DNA of 64,000 nt from Gnetum montanum (taxonomy: Eukaryota; Streptophyta; Gnetopsida; Gnetales; Gnetaceae): NCBI GenBank assembly GCA_015680685.1, contig MNCI01036132.1, positions 281,698 to 345,697 of the forward strand, read 5' to 3'. The notes beneath the pieces were generated by a model that worked only from the letters and a program-made list of their open reading frames with translations, did not search any database and had not been told where the DNA came from. The position numbers and the translations under genes were made by a program. Positions 34,301-47,092 of the stretch are shown here, one piece after another; positions within the stretch are counted from its first letter, which is position 1; every line of letters starts with the position of its first letter.

Positions 34301-34898
34301 TACTAGTTCCATGCACATTATTGAATTAGAGTTAACATATGTTATCAGCCACTAGTTACCTTCTTGTTTTGTGACTACTACATATAAAAACCTTTGAACT
34401 TTGGATGTTTTGGCATAATTATTACATGTTTTAATAGATGTGTTTATTAGAAACTATATTTTCTACATGTAATGGCACCCTGTGTCACTATACGATATTC
34501 ATGGAACTCACTTCTTCTCTATTTTTTCATAGTCATTTTCCTTAAAAATTTCCAAGGAAACATCTGTGATCCCCATCTTAACATCAATTGTGCTAAGCTA
34601 AGCCCTTTTCATGATAATAAGAAAGTCCTCCTAATAGTATTCCATGTGGATTACCAAGAAATGTATTAGATAAAATCATCCATAAATAGTATTTAAAATA
34701 TCCTCCATCAATTCCAATGGAATAATGATGGATTGGTTAACAAGCTCTAGTGTAATATTTAATTTCTTGAGTGAAGGTAGGTTTTAAGTTTTGTGCATTT
34801 CTTGAAAGATTATGTTTACCCCTAAACCTAAGTCAAGAAGAGCTTTACATGGATCATTTCCTACAATCTATAAGTAAATTAAGGGACTCCCAAGATTA
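31315..34898 (-). pseudogene. E4 pol: protease, RT, RNase H, integrase
   Basis: Protease is about 34,898-34,560 (KALLDLGLGVNII; catalytic Asp kept). RT is about 33,990-33,150. RNase H is about 33,110-32,800, including the open piece 33,047-32,808 (NYNTTKNELMIMTYALEKFRHYVLG, an Athila-like YxTxxKELxxVxxALEKF). Integrase is about 32,560-31,320. The pol end near 31,320 reads SYGED where sisters have SCGGD. Heavier decay than in E2 or E3 matches its position as the outermost element. No function can remain. Confidence 0.75.
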
Positions 34899-34903
34899 AA
34901 TCT

Positions 34904-37900
34904 TGTAGAATCCCTAATAACCACCCTCTAATCTTCTAAAAATATGAAAGTATACTTACATTAGCAACTAATAAGGATGTTACTCATAATGATGGGATGA
35001 TTATTGGACCTACATACCTCCTTCCTTCATTACACTTAACAAATTTTTGAAATGATAAGACCTTTGCATTTTTCATAATCCTAAGGATTGATGCATCTAT
35101 TGCATATCATCTATCTTTAGTAGAGTTATGATACCCTAAAAATTAGTTTTATCTAAGGTGATTACTAACACTCTGCATTACTTGTGAAGTTAGAAAACAT
35201 CAAACATTTTTGTGAATCACTTGTTTCAATTTTTATTTTAAAAGCAACATAAATGGATGTGGTTGGATGTACTCCTAGTCCTTCACTATGTTTCCATAAC
35301 ACAAAATAATTTACTCTATAATAAGCTTCAAGTAATGGATAGGAATAAAAAATGTATAAGTTTCAACAACATTGTTCATGCAATGTGGTGTTCCATTCCC
35401 ACATTGACAACCATCCAACTTGAAGAATTTGGTTACCATCTAGTTGTGAGTTGGATTATCTTCAAGTTCTAAACTACACAAACAAGGCTTGGCTAAAGCA
35501 TCATTTTTGTACTACACCTTGATATATCCCAAAGATAAGTGATAGAGAATCATACATGAAGTGGATACACACTTACAAATCATTCTTGCATCATTGAAAA
35601 AATTTGGGTGTTATGCATCTTAACCCTCTTGGGATTAATGATTCACAATATTAAGCCAAAGTAAGAAAATGTATGGGTAGGATTAGATAGTGGTACTTAT
35701 CTCCACATACAGGGTAGGATGTATGCAAAATAAATAAATAATACAACCTATCCGTTCAAGTTATGGTGATGAATATAAATTATTATTAAAAATATTAGTT
35801 AATGATCCCTAAAAATGCTACCTTCTTCACACAATGCACACCAATGAAATGCATCATCCACCTATTTACTAACTGTGAGTTTAGCTTAATTACTTCATCT
35901 AGGGTCCAAAGAGCTTTTAATCATAATTTAGGTGGGTTAAGTTTATGGAAAGCAAATAAACATACATAATTACACATATTTTCTTTCTTTCTTTTTTTGT
36001 ACAAATAAAATAATATGATTGCTAATAAATAAATGGGGATAGCACATTGTAGAAAAAGAAAATAAACAATATTCACTTTACATGAAGGGAAAATCTAACT
36101 ATGAAAAAATGTACAAACGTTCATGTAATAAAAGACTTACACTAAGGAGACCTCCAGCCTTCCAAGATGCAATATTCCCATTATACAAATGATTTGTGCA
36201 TCTCAAGTGTATTTTAAATATCATATAACAAATAGCTCACATCATACAATGAAGAGAGTTAAAACAGTAAGAATTTGTTTCTCATAGCATAATAAGTTAA
36301 TATTTTCCTCTATTTTTAGACATCCAAAATTGGGCAAACAAAGTTTGAAAGTAGGGCCTAAATTTTTAGTAATCAAATGTTTGTTTAGGAAAGATGGAGG
36401 CCCTAAAAAAAATCTTAGATTATAATCAACATAGCTCATGGGAGGTTGTTTTTGACAAGGTTTCATTTTGTTTCGTTTCTTTCTTCTTCTTTTTCCTCAA
36501 GTTAAGGTATTTTTAGACTTTCTAATATCAGTCTTTGGAAGATAGGAGTTTGGGAAATAGCTTATAATATCATAATAATAATAGTTGCCTTTTTTCTTTT
36601 TTATTTGTTAGGCTAAAACAAAGAATAGAAAATTTCCAAATTTATTTTTCTTTCTTAAAAAAAAAAGAGAAGAAAATGTAGATTCTATGTGTAATGGTTG
36701 TCATTTACATTTTACCATATCTAAAAAATCAAGAAATAGTAAATTCTTACTAGATAATAACAAAAGGAAAAAAGATGGTAGTCTCTATGCTAAAATTATT
36801 AAAGAATAAAAATTATGATTTTATGAAGAAAAAAAATATTTTGTGCTTATGTGAAATATGGTAAGGAGAGATAACAATAAAATATGATATATACTAAGTT
36901 TGAATACCATGATGAATTAACATGGTTCCAACTTTTCATAGCTTCATAATAAATTTTCAAGCCTCTCATGCTTTCACATTTAGAGAAATGTAGGCTTGGA
37001 TAAAAGACCAATTAACAATGATTTGGGACATGAAAACTATCTTAGAAACCCCTTAAAATTGACTCAAAAATGATCAACAAAATAGAACATTTCCACTTAA
37101 CAAAAGACACCGAAAATCCTCATATGCATAGCTTTATTTTTTTAATATTAAAATAAATAATCAATGGACCCTTTGGCCATACAACTATGCTACACTAAGT
37201 GTTTCCAACCCTAGAGCATCTTATAGCCCATACAAGAAGAACACCAACATTGGATAAAATGATGGGAGCTAACACCATCAAGCACCTTGAAGAATTAAGC
37301 CCTTATAGCCCATACAAGAGATTACCAACCTTGGATAGAATGATGGGGGCATTTCTTTTATAAAGCATAAATGATCATAAAATCATGAATTACCAAGTGC
37401 ACTTGACACAAGGAAAATGTTAACGCATAAGCCCAAAATATGCATGCCAAAAATCATATCCAAGATACATGAGAGGCTCCATGCATAACTCACAACTCAC
37501 AAGAAATCTTACATGCCCTCATGAAATAATCCTTGCTTGCCCAAGCTAATGCAACTTTAAATAGCTACAAAAAAAATATGTGCTACAAGGGTTTGAAATA
37601 CATAGTTTTAAAGTTGAACTTCACTAATTTGAGGAGGGCGAAGACATCTCAAAGTTGGATTGTTATCCAGCCATTAGCCTCAAGAAATCAACTTCAAATT
37701 GTAGGTTGAAGGTGCTACAAAAATCCCATCACAAAATCAAATAAAATAGTCCCTTAAATCAACCAAAAAGTCCCCAAAGATCAGTCTCAACAAGCCTCCA
37801 ATAGCAACAATAAAATCCACCTTCCAAGAGCCCACAAGAATACTCAAGACAACCTAAGAGATCGCTAAGAATAAGCAAGGAACAGCCACTCTTTCTCTTC

Positions 37901-39035
37901 TATGCTCAACTCCTCACCCCTCCAACTAGCATAGTCTCTGCTTCCTTGGCCAAAAGTGAAAATAAGAGAAAATACCCCATCTATTTACAAGATGAATAAG
38001 ATCCTAGGGCTTGGGTAAAGGCTTGTACATAAGATTTTGCATAATGAACAAATAATAGACAACTCATTCTTCAAAACTCATTTTTCTATTCATATTGCTA
38101 CTTCACTTGGACAAGCAAGCTCTCATGCTAGAGTAGACATGTGAAATTGACAACACTCAAGAGAGTTACATGATCCCTATTAAATGAGGCCTTTGTCCCT
38201 TGTCTATCCATTAAAATGAAGTGGATAATTTTCATATAAGTACAATAGATGTCATTGTAACCATGTCATGGAGCATACATTACTATCTCACATTAACTTT
38301 TCTTATGGCCCCACATTTTTTTCTTGTTTTAAGTTACTTTTTGGTTTATATGCTATGAGGTTTTCTAATTTATTTTTAACCTTTTATCTATTTTTAACCT
38401 TTCCTATGATTTATCTAGTAAAAATCATTGATACTAAACATTTTTCTATCCAACATTTTACACATGTTGAGCTAATCACAACAAGCACAAACATGCCATA
38501 ACCATCATTCTACAAATTAATATTATGATTAAATTAACAAAAATATAGTCCCACTAGGTACCTTTTTCATCATTTAACATTAAAATCTTAAAATCTAGGG
38601 CTTAAATTGAAAAAGTTAATTGTAGATCTATACTCTAGGTGTAAAGCCAAGCTAGTCCATCAAATTTGAGCATGATCCATCAACTTTGAATTTTGATGTA
38701 TATTTTAATTAATATAATATTTCATAATTCAAAAATTCTAACTAAACATCAAGATAATCCATGAATCCACATCATGTAAATTTTCTAATATTATTATAAA
38801 GTAATGCTAGACTCTACAATTGTTATTCATTAATAAAATATATATATATTTAAAAAACTTTAAATTGTAAAAATTAGAAATAAATAGTAATCTTGCTTAT
38901 GTCACCCAAACAAAGGTCTTCATGTTACTAAGAAGTATTAGTCATATCTAGAACTATATATAAGCTTTAAAACAAATTAAATTCTAAGTATTTAATAGAG
39001 TACTAAGGTAACATGTACAAATGTGCGGCATTGCA
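34904..39035. mobile_element. 4.1-kb TG...CA insertion of unknown class in E4
   Basis: It interrupts E4 between protease and gag. Left junction: AATCT/TGTAGAATCCC; right junction: GGCATTGCA/AATCT. E2 runs straight through this point, so the extra 4,132 bp are inserted. TG...CA ends and a 5-bp duplication suggest an LTR-type element, but I find no LTR pair, primer site or long terminal inverted repeat, and no coding region above about 75 aa. A roughly 82-bp direct repeat (TTATAGCCCATACAAGA, 37,221 and 37,303) lies inside. It could be a solo LTR, a non-autonomous large retrotransposon derivative or another class. Confidence 0.5.
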
Positions 39036-39040
39036 AATCT

Positions 39041-39545
39041 TTTTTTGCGAAAGTGTCCTACCTTGATCTAGTCTGTAACTACATGACTCAACACGATAGT
39101 ATAAACATTTTTGGGATCTTTTATTGAAGACAACTCATTGGTAGTACTAGAAGTAGTTGGAGAAGGATTGACAGCCACAAATGTCTACGACAAATTCAGT
39201 GAACTATTGATTCCAAAGAAAGTACTTTTTTGAGGATTATGCTTAGAACCACTAAAACTATTTTCCAATAGTAAGTTTATGACCCTCATTGCATTGTGTT
39301 CCTAAGGTTGTGGTGGAAATTCACCTTGCATAGGTGGTGCAAGTGGCAAAGAAGTGGTATTGAAAGATGTAGAGTGAGATTTTGGATAATGAGCAAGATA
39401 AGTGGAAGGAGATTCAATTGATGCAGTAGGTGTTCAATGACATTTTGGGGGATAATAGAAATGGAAGAAGGAACTATGACTTGTAGAGACACAAGGAGTT
39501 ATAGTATTTTGGACATAATAACCATACACATCTAATTCATGATAA
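39041..39545 (-). pseudogene. E4 gag, C-terminal part
   Basis: Gag tail and gag-protease linker, read in the minus direction. It aligns with 51,595-51,840 in E6: low-complexity, His, Leu, Pro and Gln rich. The right edge is the E5 insertion point; the left edge is the 4.1-kb insertion. Coding sequence resumes beyond E5 at 59,345. Confidence 0.65.
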
Positions 39546-39550
39546 GTAAT
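39546..39550. other. E5 target-site duplication, left (GTAAT)
   Basis: GTAAT also occurs at 59,340-59,344. E4 gag reads on from one side to the other with a single copy. Confidence 0.75.
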
Positions 39551-40430
39551 AAATCATGTTTTTGGCTAGCTATGATATTGGACATCCAATATCAGAGCTA
39601 CGATATCGAATCCTTGATATTGGGGCACAAGCTATGATGTTAAATATCCAATATCGCAAACACATGTAGGCCTATAAATATGAAACTTAGGCACATGGTT
39701 CAAACAAATTTTCATTCCAACCTTAGCTAGACTCTTCCAGTTTGTTTTCAGATCTTAGCAATAGAGTGAATGCCTGTAGTGTGATGTTGAGTAGTTGTCT
39801 AAAGTCTTTATTCAAGTGAAGTATGCTTAGGCATAATTCATGATAGAAATAATGATCAAGATTGTTTTCAATCATTGCAACATGCACTTTTCTTTATTAA
39901 TTAACTTAGCATAATTCTTACTATTTTCCTAGTTTAATCATTTACATTTTTAAGTACTTTACATTCCTTGTCCATAGTCAAGCAGAATGAGTACAATTGG
40001 TTTTGAGCATTAAGTGTAATCATTTCGTAACCCAATAGTGGTTTTACTTGATTCGCTTAGTAGTGAAATCACTTGGTAATCCCAGTAATACTTACATGAG
40101 CCAGAGACATGTATAGAAAGTCAACAATAAATGCTCATCACTCTAGGCTAGAGTAAATTGTTTTTACCATTTTTCTTAGACTTAGAATCATTTTCACACT
40201 TTGCCATCATAGTTAGGAGTTATGGCCTACCAACATCAATATATCATACACCTCACTCAGCGCTAAACCATATACATGGCTTGTACTAGCTCCACGTGGG
40301 AAGAAAACAATCCTAAAATTTAACCAATTACTAGCATATTCACATTGCCTTGCACACAAAATTCAACTAAGCTATGCATGAACACTCATATCTCATATGA
40401 TTGAGTGTTGGACTACTCCACTGCTCATCA
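39551..40430 (+). repeat. E5 5' LTR
   Basis: 880 bp. The start AAATCATG corresponds to TGATAAATCATG of the 3' LTR with a small loss; the end is CTGCTCATCA. U3 carries a perfect inverted repeat GATATTGG-ACAT-CCAATATC and further GATATC/GATATTGG words. R and U5 match the 3' LTR at about nine bases in ten by eye; U3 differs more. Confidence 0.85.
39672..39681 (+). promoter_or_regulatory. TATA box, E5 5' LTR
   Basis: CTATAAATAT, just after the GATATC words of U3; repeated in the 3' LTR at 58,586-58,595. Confidence 0.7.
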
Positions 40431-40448
40431 TTCGTGTCGTTGCAAGGG
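40431..40448 (+). promoter_or_regulatory. E5 primer binding site, tRNA-Asp type
   Basis: TTCGTGTCGTTGCAAGGG directly after the 5' LTR. It aligns with the tRNA-Asp site seen in E2 and E6. Confidence 0.75.
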
Positions 40449-40579
40449 ACAAGTCAATGTATGCTAAGCAATTGATTTTACAAAGTTTGTTGTACCTAAA
40501 GCAACAAGTCAAATCTTATAATTCTAGGACAAAGCATACTTAAGATAAATGTGTAAGAGTACAATATGGCTTTAAAAAA

Positions 40580-43500
40580 AATTGCAACATCACCTGCCAA
40601 GGAACTACGAAGAAGCAGTGACAAAATCAAAGAAGAAGAAGACTGGAGTATGCCAATGTAGACAAGGATCTCATATGCTCATCATGATCCTTACAATCCT
40701 AGCATCACATTCATCTTTCATCAAGATGACCAATTATGATGGAGGGATCTTCAAGGAAAAATTGTTCTACCACCAAGACATTCAACACCCATTATGCTTC
40801 AAACTACTCTTAAAGGGATGAAATTAAGTGAAGCACTTGAAGGGCATCATGAAACTAAATGCATGACCTGATCGTATGGACCTAGTAAGAAGTAGTTAAG
40901 GACCATGTCATGGAGGAAAGACATGAACAAGACAAAGGAAAGATAGTTAATTCTACTATTATCTTAGAGGAGCTTGATGGAGATGTATTCATTGTTGAAC
41001 AGCTCCACCACAATCATGAGTTCCAGTCACAAGTGCCTATCATTCAACTGGATGAACCTATCAAGAATAAATCACACTTCAAACTAGCAGAGAAACTCAA
41101 GAAATAGGTGAAAGACTCAAGGTACAACTGTGACTAAAGCTTAAGAGTTCCTGCTAGATCCCATAGAGATGAACATCAAAGTCACCACAAGAGGATAAGT
41201 TGACACTATTCTCCTACTACCTCAGTCACATCCTCATGATCATCAGAAGACTCTAACAAAAGGAGGGAAAGTACAAGGACAATGACAAGGAAGAAAGAAG
41301 AACTCATGACCACCATGACCATTATGCGGGACATTCTAGTTCGAAAGATGAAGCAGATGAGTAGTGCAAATGAAGGAATAGAAGAAATCATGAAAGGTAT
41401 GAGCACAAAAGTTAGTACTACTACAACTGAATGTATGAACCCAATCAAGACGATGAACCCTTGATGACAACTCATAATATATCAACATCTAATAAGATAT
41501 TCACATCCTAAACAAGCACATGAGGGATAGTTGAATTAAATGGCTCCACATGAACAACATGCCAAGATTTAAAGGTTTCTACAATGTTGATCCATAACAT
41601 GACCTTGAAGCTTTCCATGATACCTATGCCCTACAAAATATCAAAATTTATTCTCAAAAGTTAAAGCTATTTTCCATAATACTTATGAAGGAGGCAAAGA
41701 GTTGGTACAGGTCATTCGAACCTAAATCAATCAAGCACTAGAGTACCATGCTAGAAATCTTCAATGATAAATATCAAACCTCCTCACAGGTGTCTAACTT
41801 GCAAAAAAAATCCAAGAATAGAAACAAGGGACTCATGAAACCCTTGATGTAGCACTAGGCAAATAATATTCACTATTACACAAATGTCCAAGCCATGGAT
41901 TTTCACCAAAGGAACATCTCAAGCATGTTGTAGATGGGTTGTAGAGCAAAACCAAATAAACTCTTGGGGTTTATGCCCAACGTAGATTATCAAAATTAAC
42001 TACACATTGCATTTAGAGATTAATTAAAAAAGTTGCAAAGATTCATCAAATATAACAGAGATTCATCAAATAGGAAGAAATATGTGTGGCTATGTGACAA
42101 GCAAGAGGACGAAACCTTGAAAAATGTTATCTAGAAAAAAATTCTACCTATTCAAAAATTAGCTAATGATATAGTAGCTAAGGTAGAGAAAGTCTAGGAT
42201 TTAATGGATGAGAGGTTTGCTAGTCCTAAAGATTGTGGAAGAAAAGCCTAAACAAGCACTTAACAAGGGCAAAAAAAAGAAAGAAGAAAAGAGCTAATGG
42301 ACAAGAAATTTATAAACACAAAGAAAAAGTTGCTACCATTGAAGGATACACTAACTCCAACTCAGAGGAAGAGGAAGGATGTAATGTGTGTCAATATGAA
42401 CATCCTAAGGGATAGTGTCCTATTATGGCTCCCTTGCAAGAATCTAGGATATATGCACTCAATCCAAGCTTTGTCAAAAAGAAAATGCCTAGAAGACTAT
42501 CTTATCCTTAAGGTAGTATCAGGCAAACCTTATAGCTAACATATTATCCAAGTGAAGCCTACCCTCAGTAGTGGCAGCAACAATAGACATGGGCAATGCT
42601 GCTGCCAAGGCAATAATATTCATACAGGCAACCAAACCCTTATGGATATTACATTCAACATCCAATATATTCAAGAAAGACATCCATTCAAAATTATTCT
42701 TCTTATTATCCACCAAAATACTATAAACCTACTACTCCAAGGATGCATCAAAGTCCTCACACACATTTACCAATAGTTGGCCCATCAAATCCCCCTTCCA
42801 ATCCTTTGCCACTAGGACCACCACTTGTTATGCAAGTAGAATTGTCATCACAACCACAATAGAGGAGAGCTGCAAGAGTAGTAAATATACAAGTAGAGGA
42901 TCTTACCAGCAACACTAAGGGCCAGACAAAGAAACATCCTTTCTTTAGGATAAGTCTACAAAAGGTTGGTAGAGTCAGAACTTCGTTGAGACTAAGTTCT
43001 CTTACATCAAATCCACCTACCAACAACAAGCTTTTGACATCATCAAATATAAATATACAAACTATGATGCTTATAGAAATAGTCACAGATTGGATTAAGG
43101 TAGGGCCACTCCCTAATAAGGGAATTGATCAAGGAGTTCCTTTGATCTATTTATGAGTAACTAAAAATTTGCCATGCAAAGCTCTATTAGACACAAGTTC
43201 TAGGGTAAATTTGATCTCTTACAAAACGTATCAAGCATGGAACCTCCCACCATTGAAGGAATGTAATATTAGGTTTTAGCTTGCAGATCAATCTATTATC
43301 ATTTCCTTAAAATAAATTGAGGATGTGGTGACCACTATTAATGGGTGGTCTTATCCGGTAGACTTTCTAGTAATTAATGTAAAAGATGTTGATTATGAAT
43401 TTCCAATTATCATGAGGAGAGCATGGCTTAGCACAATTGATGCTAAGCTAAGTATGAGGGATCTATCTGTTGAGATCTCTTAGGAGGAGAAGCAAATCTG

Positions 43501-43965
43501 ATGCATTGTTGCTAAAAGAAAAGGATGTAGTCATGGACCAATTACTCAAAATGTCAACACAATTAGCATACCAGTCCACAATAATAGTGAAAAACAAGTA
43601 TGTGTAAAAGAAAGACCAAGGGCCACCAAATCAAAAGATACCATGTGGCCAAAAACTAAGAACCTTCAACAATCTAAAGGATGCATTGAACAATCTGACT
43701 CATTTATTAATTCCCATTCTAAGAAAATGACTACAACTAAGGAACCAAAAATGAAATTAATAAATCATAATCATACACCAATAGGAAAAGAAACTACGGA
43801 CTTAGATAATCAAAACTTAACTACCATCAAGATCACATGGGATAATAATAGAAAAGTGAAATCTATAAATATGGTAAGTGAAACACCTAAAGTGTATGAT
43901 CCAGGAGACCTAGGGAGCATTTTCTAAACACTTTCCCATGAGTTCAATTGTGGGGGAGACACTTT
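40580..43965 (+). pseudogene. E5 gag-protease with pol tail
   Basis: The gag N-terminus includes ITFIFHQDDQL and GKIVLPPRHS (40,700-40,790), homologous to FTFILHQDALM and GNIVLPPDRS in E6. A charged Asp/His/Lys-rich segment follows (41,230-41,380), then the capsid core (41,570-41,990). The zinc knuckle at 42,375-42,420 reads CNVCQYEHPKG*C, keeping all Cys and His positions. Protease is at about 43,150-43,460 (KALLDTSSRVNLISY). The frame then passes into an unmatched Lys/Thr/Asn-rich stretch (43,643-43,927) and the tail FNCGGDTLP (43,940-43,966). RT, RNase H and integrase are missing. Many stops. Confidence 0.8.
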
Positions 43966-43966
43966 A

Positions 43967-44825
43967 CCTTGATTTTAGAATTAATAAGTGCTTTTCCATT
44001 TTTTTTTTTTACAATCCTTTTTACTTTGCCTATTTCTTAATATAGTTTTACCCATTCTTTTATATCTTTCACATTCTTTGACATCTTCAATTCTTTAACA
44101 TTTTTCAATTCTTCAACATTTTTCATTTTTTCATATTTTTTTTTCTTTAAACCTTTTTCATACTTTGCTTCTATTTCCTTTGAACATAATTTTTTCTTGT
44201 TAATAAGGCATATTAAGAACAAAGGCAAGATGTAGTCCAATAATTTGAAGATTTCTCTATGTTATCAAGTAATAAGGAACTTATTATTCGAATAGTAAAC
44301 CCACACCATTCATTCCATTAACCATGGCCATAATGATATTCTTTTCCATCATACAACTAAGAATAAACTTGTGATCGTTATGCCTCGATCAAAAAGTGTA
44401 GAACCAAGTGAAAATGTAAAAGGTGTGACATCAAGGGGATTTCTGGATTCTTTTGGATTACTGTTGTGAGTTCTATCACATTGCTAAGGTTGTATTATAT
44501 CCTTGTAGATCTAACAAAAATTGGGAGTAAGAGTAAAATAAGTGCTACCTTCAAAGGTTGACACAAGAATAAATAAATAAAAGAGCACAAAATAAATTTC
44601 TTAAGATCCCATTGGAAAGACATGTTACCCATGCTTGAAGGTAGGTGACTTCTCAAAAATCTAAAAATAAATTAGTTCCATGAATAAACTTCTTCCTTGG
44701 ATAATATGTCAAGTGATAATACTCCTTGCGACTATGGTAGTCTTACAGCTGTAACTCAAAGAGATGAAACGATGTAATATCACTAAAATGTGGTTTAGAC
44801 TTAGTTTAAATCTACAATACAAAGG
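43967..44825 (+). other. E5 3' UTR, part before E6
   Basis: A+T-rich, with T runs near 44,001 and 44,130. No gene. Confidence 0.6.
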
Positions 44826-44830
44826 CTAGT
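44826..44830. other. E6 target-site duplication, left (CTAGT)
   Basis: CTAGT again at 54,930-54,934, exactly next to the other LTR end. Confidence 0.9.
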
Positions 44831-45709
44831 TGATGAGCAGCAAGGTACCCCTATGCCCAACCATACGAATCACAAGCGTTCACGTGCGATCTGGTCAAAT
44901 TCCACATACTATAATTACTAAGTATGCTAGAGCTAAACAATGTGTGCGTGTTGTTCATTCATTTTCTTCCCAGTCCCACTTGTGAAATGCAATTGTATGG
45001 TTAAGTGTGACTGAGGCATAAGATTTTTATTAGTTTATGTTTTTATGGAATTACTCACCTAGAACAAGAATAAAACTAAGAGTGAGTAAAAGTAAGAGTG
45101 ATTAATTGCTAAGCAAACTATAGTCTAATCTAGCCTAACACAAGTAACTATTCCCACTTCCCAGACACATCCTAAACTTTGTGCGAACACTACTGGGTTG
45201 TCAAACGCTAATCATTTTTGAGCTACCAAGTGTCACATGTATGCTTGAAGGGGTCGTGCTTGTGTATCTTAATAAGTTGCTTGATTAATCAACATTAATT
45301 ACTACATAAATAACATTAATGTAAATTACATGAAATATAAATGCATAAGAAAGAAAATCTCAAGTGCTGCAAGGAATGGATCAAAGAGCTCATGTTTATT
45401 GCCAACACAATGGTGTGCTCAAGTACATCAATGCTTGAATAAAGATCTATTCAGACTTAGACCTCCTATTGTGGGCACTTGGAAAATATTCTAACATTCA
45501 AATGGACAAACTGCAAGAGTTTCGCTACTTGACTACCAAAAACTTACTCCCAATTGTGCACCTAGGCACTATATCTATAAACCTAGGAGTAACCCTGTGA
45601 TATCAAATGTACAATATCACATCTTGGGCCACAATATTGTGTACCCAATATCATGTACCAGATATCATGGCCAACCTGATATCAAAGTGATGAAAAACAC
45701 GATTTATCA
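44831..45709 (-). repeat. E6 3' LTR
   Basis: 879 bp; sense ends TGATAAATCGTG ... CTCATCA. U3 has GATATC/GATATTGGG words at 45,600-45,690. A TATA-like TTTATAGATATAG lies near 45,571-45,582. It has about 10 bp (GTGAGTAAAA-like) absent from the partner LTR. Confidence 0.92.
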
Positions 45710-45724
45710 TAGCCCCACGACTGA
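45710..45724 (-). promoter_or_regulatory. E6 polypurine tract
   Basis: In sense TCAGTCGTGGGGCTA, directly before the 3' LTR. Confidence 0.75.
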
Positions 45725-46413
45725 ATGAAAACTCGTCCTCGAGTACAGAAGAAGAGTAACAAGTCCTTTACAAAATATAATTAGGGGGTGTAGACTTATT
45801 TGATTGACATGTAGAGTGACACAGAGAAAACAAACAAATACAAAAGTGCCCAAGAATACAATATGAAAATGGTGTATAATATTAGGTATTCATGACAATA
45901 GAAAAGAACACCAATAGATCCAAAGAACATCCAACCCCTCTTAGTAACAGAAGAATGAGGGAGAGATAGAAGAGATCTACTGGTCATGAACAATCTCCCG
46001 TGAGTGATATGGTTGCATCCTCCTTGGTGATGATAGTCCTGCTTCCTATCCACACTTTCCACTACAATCACAACAAAACCAAGGATTAGTATATATAGTG
46101 CAACAGATAATGGTTGAGTACCTTGTCTCATTGACAATTTTATCTAGCCAGGTTATGATTGTGATAGATTGGTTGCTTGATGTTGTTAGTGAAAAGACTG
46201 ATGAATGGGTTAAATAAGAGAAGCGATCCAGATAATTCAAAAAAATTTTAACACAAGGAGTACTGGAAAGAGGATATTCACAACAATAAAAAGCAATTCA
46301 TTACAAACAGTTGTGAAGGTGCGTACAATTGGATGACATGGATGGGATAAATAAAAAGAATTTGATTGTGACAATGTCTAAGGGTAAAGTACTTAACTTA
46401 ATGAAACTAAAAG

Positions 46414-46469
46414 ATATGCAAGTGGGTCCTCCCCAAAGTAGGCACAGGCCTTTAATGCCCTTGCATAAC
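46414..46469 (-). repeat. Conserved 3' UTR block, E6 copy
   Basis: In sense TTATGCAAGGGCATTAAAGG ... GGGGAGGACCCACTTGCATATC. Arms TATGCAAG and CTTGCATA are a perfect inverted repeat. Confidence 0.75.
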
Positions 46470-46919
46470 TTCAAACCATGGAGTCCATGGGCACCATGGA
46501 TGATTAATGGTTACGGAAAGTTAAGTACAAAAACCCAAAAGTAACTAATTGAGAAACCTGGCACATCAAACCAGAACATTAAATCAAAACATGAAACCGA
46601 CAATGAGGTGAGGCATGAAAAGCATAGATGGATGACAGAGAGAGTGGAATGGAGTTCCTAATTATGATCACATGCAATCCCTTGCAAAGTTTGTGATTAA
46701 ATGACTTGGTAGGATCCATCCTCAATCCAGATCAAAACCAACGACTTTCAGTCACTTTGCATCGACATTCTAAGGCTAGTCCATCCCCCCAGACATAAGA
46801 ATGCTCTCACAAAACAACCACTATTCCAAACTGGAGTGAAGGTAGGAAGTGAGAAAGGGCCTTAGTTAGAGGAGACAAGACAAGTCTCATAACCAGTGCC
46901 TGTAGCCCTTTTATTTAGT

Positions 46920-47092
46920 CTAAGGGGTGTGCTTTAAATTCCCATGTTCTTTTTTTTTTTTGAATGGGAACCACACCATGCAAAGACCCAGGAATTTTTC
47001 GCATTTATTTTGTCCAAGGGGTGTTCTTTGAATCCTGATCTTTTTTTTTTCTTTTTTTCTTTTTTGAATGAGAACCACACCATGCAAGGACT
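46920..47092 (-). repeat. A-loop hairpin repeats, E6 copy (two units)
   Basis: In the left unit TTCCCATTC, about 11 A and GAACATGGGAA give a perfect TTCCCAT/ATGGGAA stem, with GGTGTG/CACACC outside. The right unit has a longer A/AAAAAG loop and a weaker stem. Confidence 0.8.
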
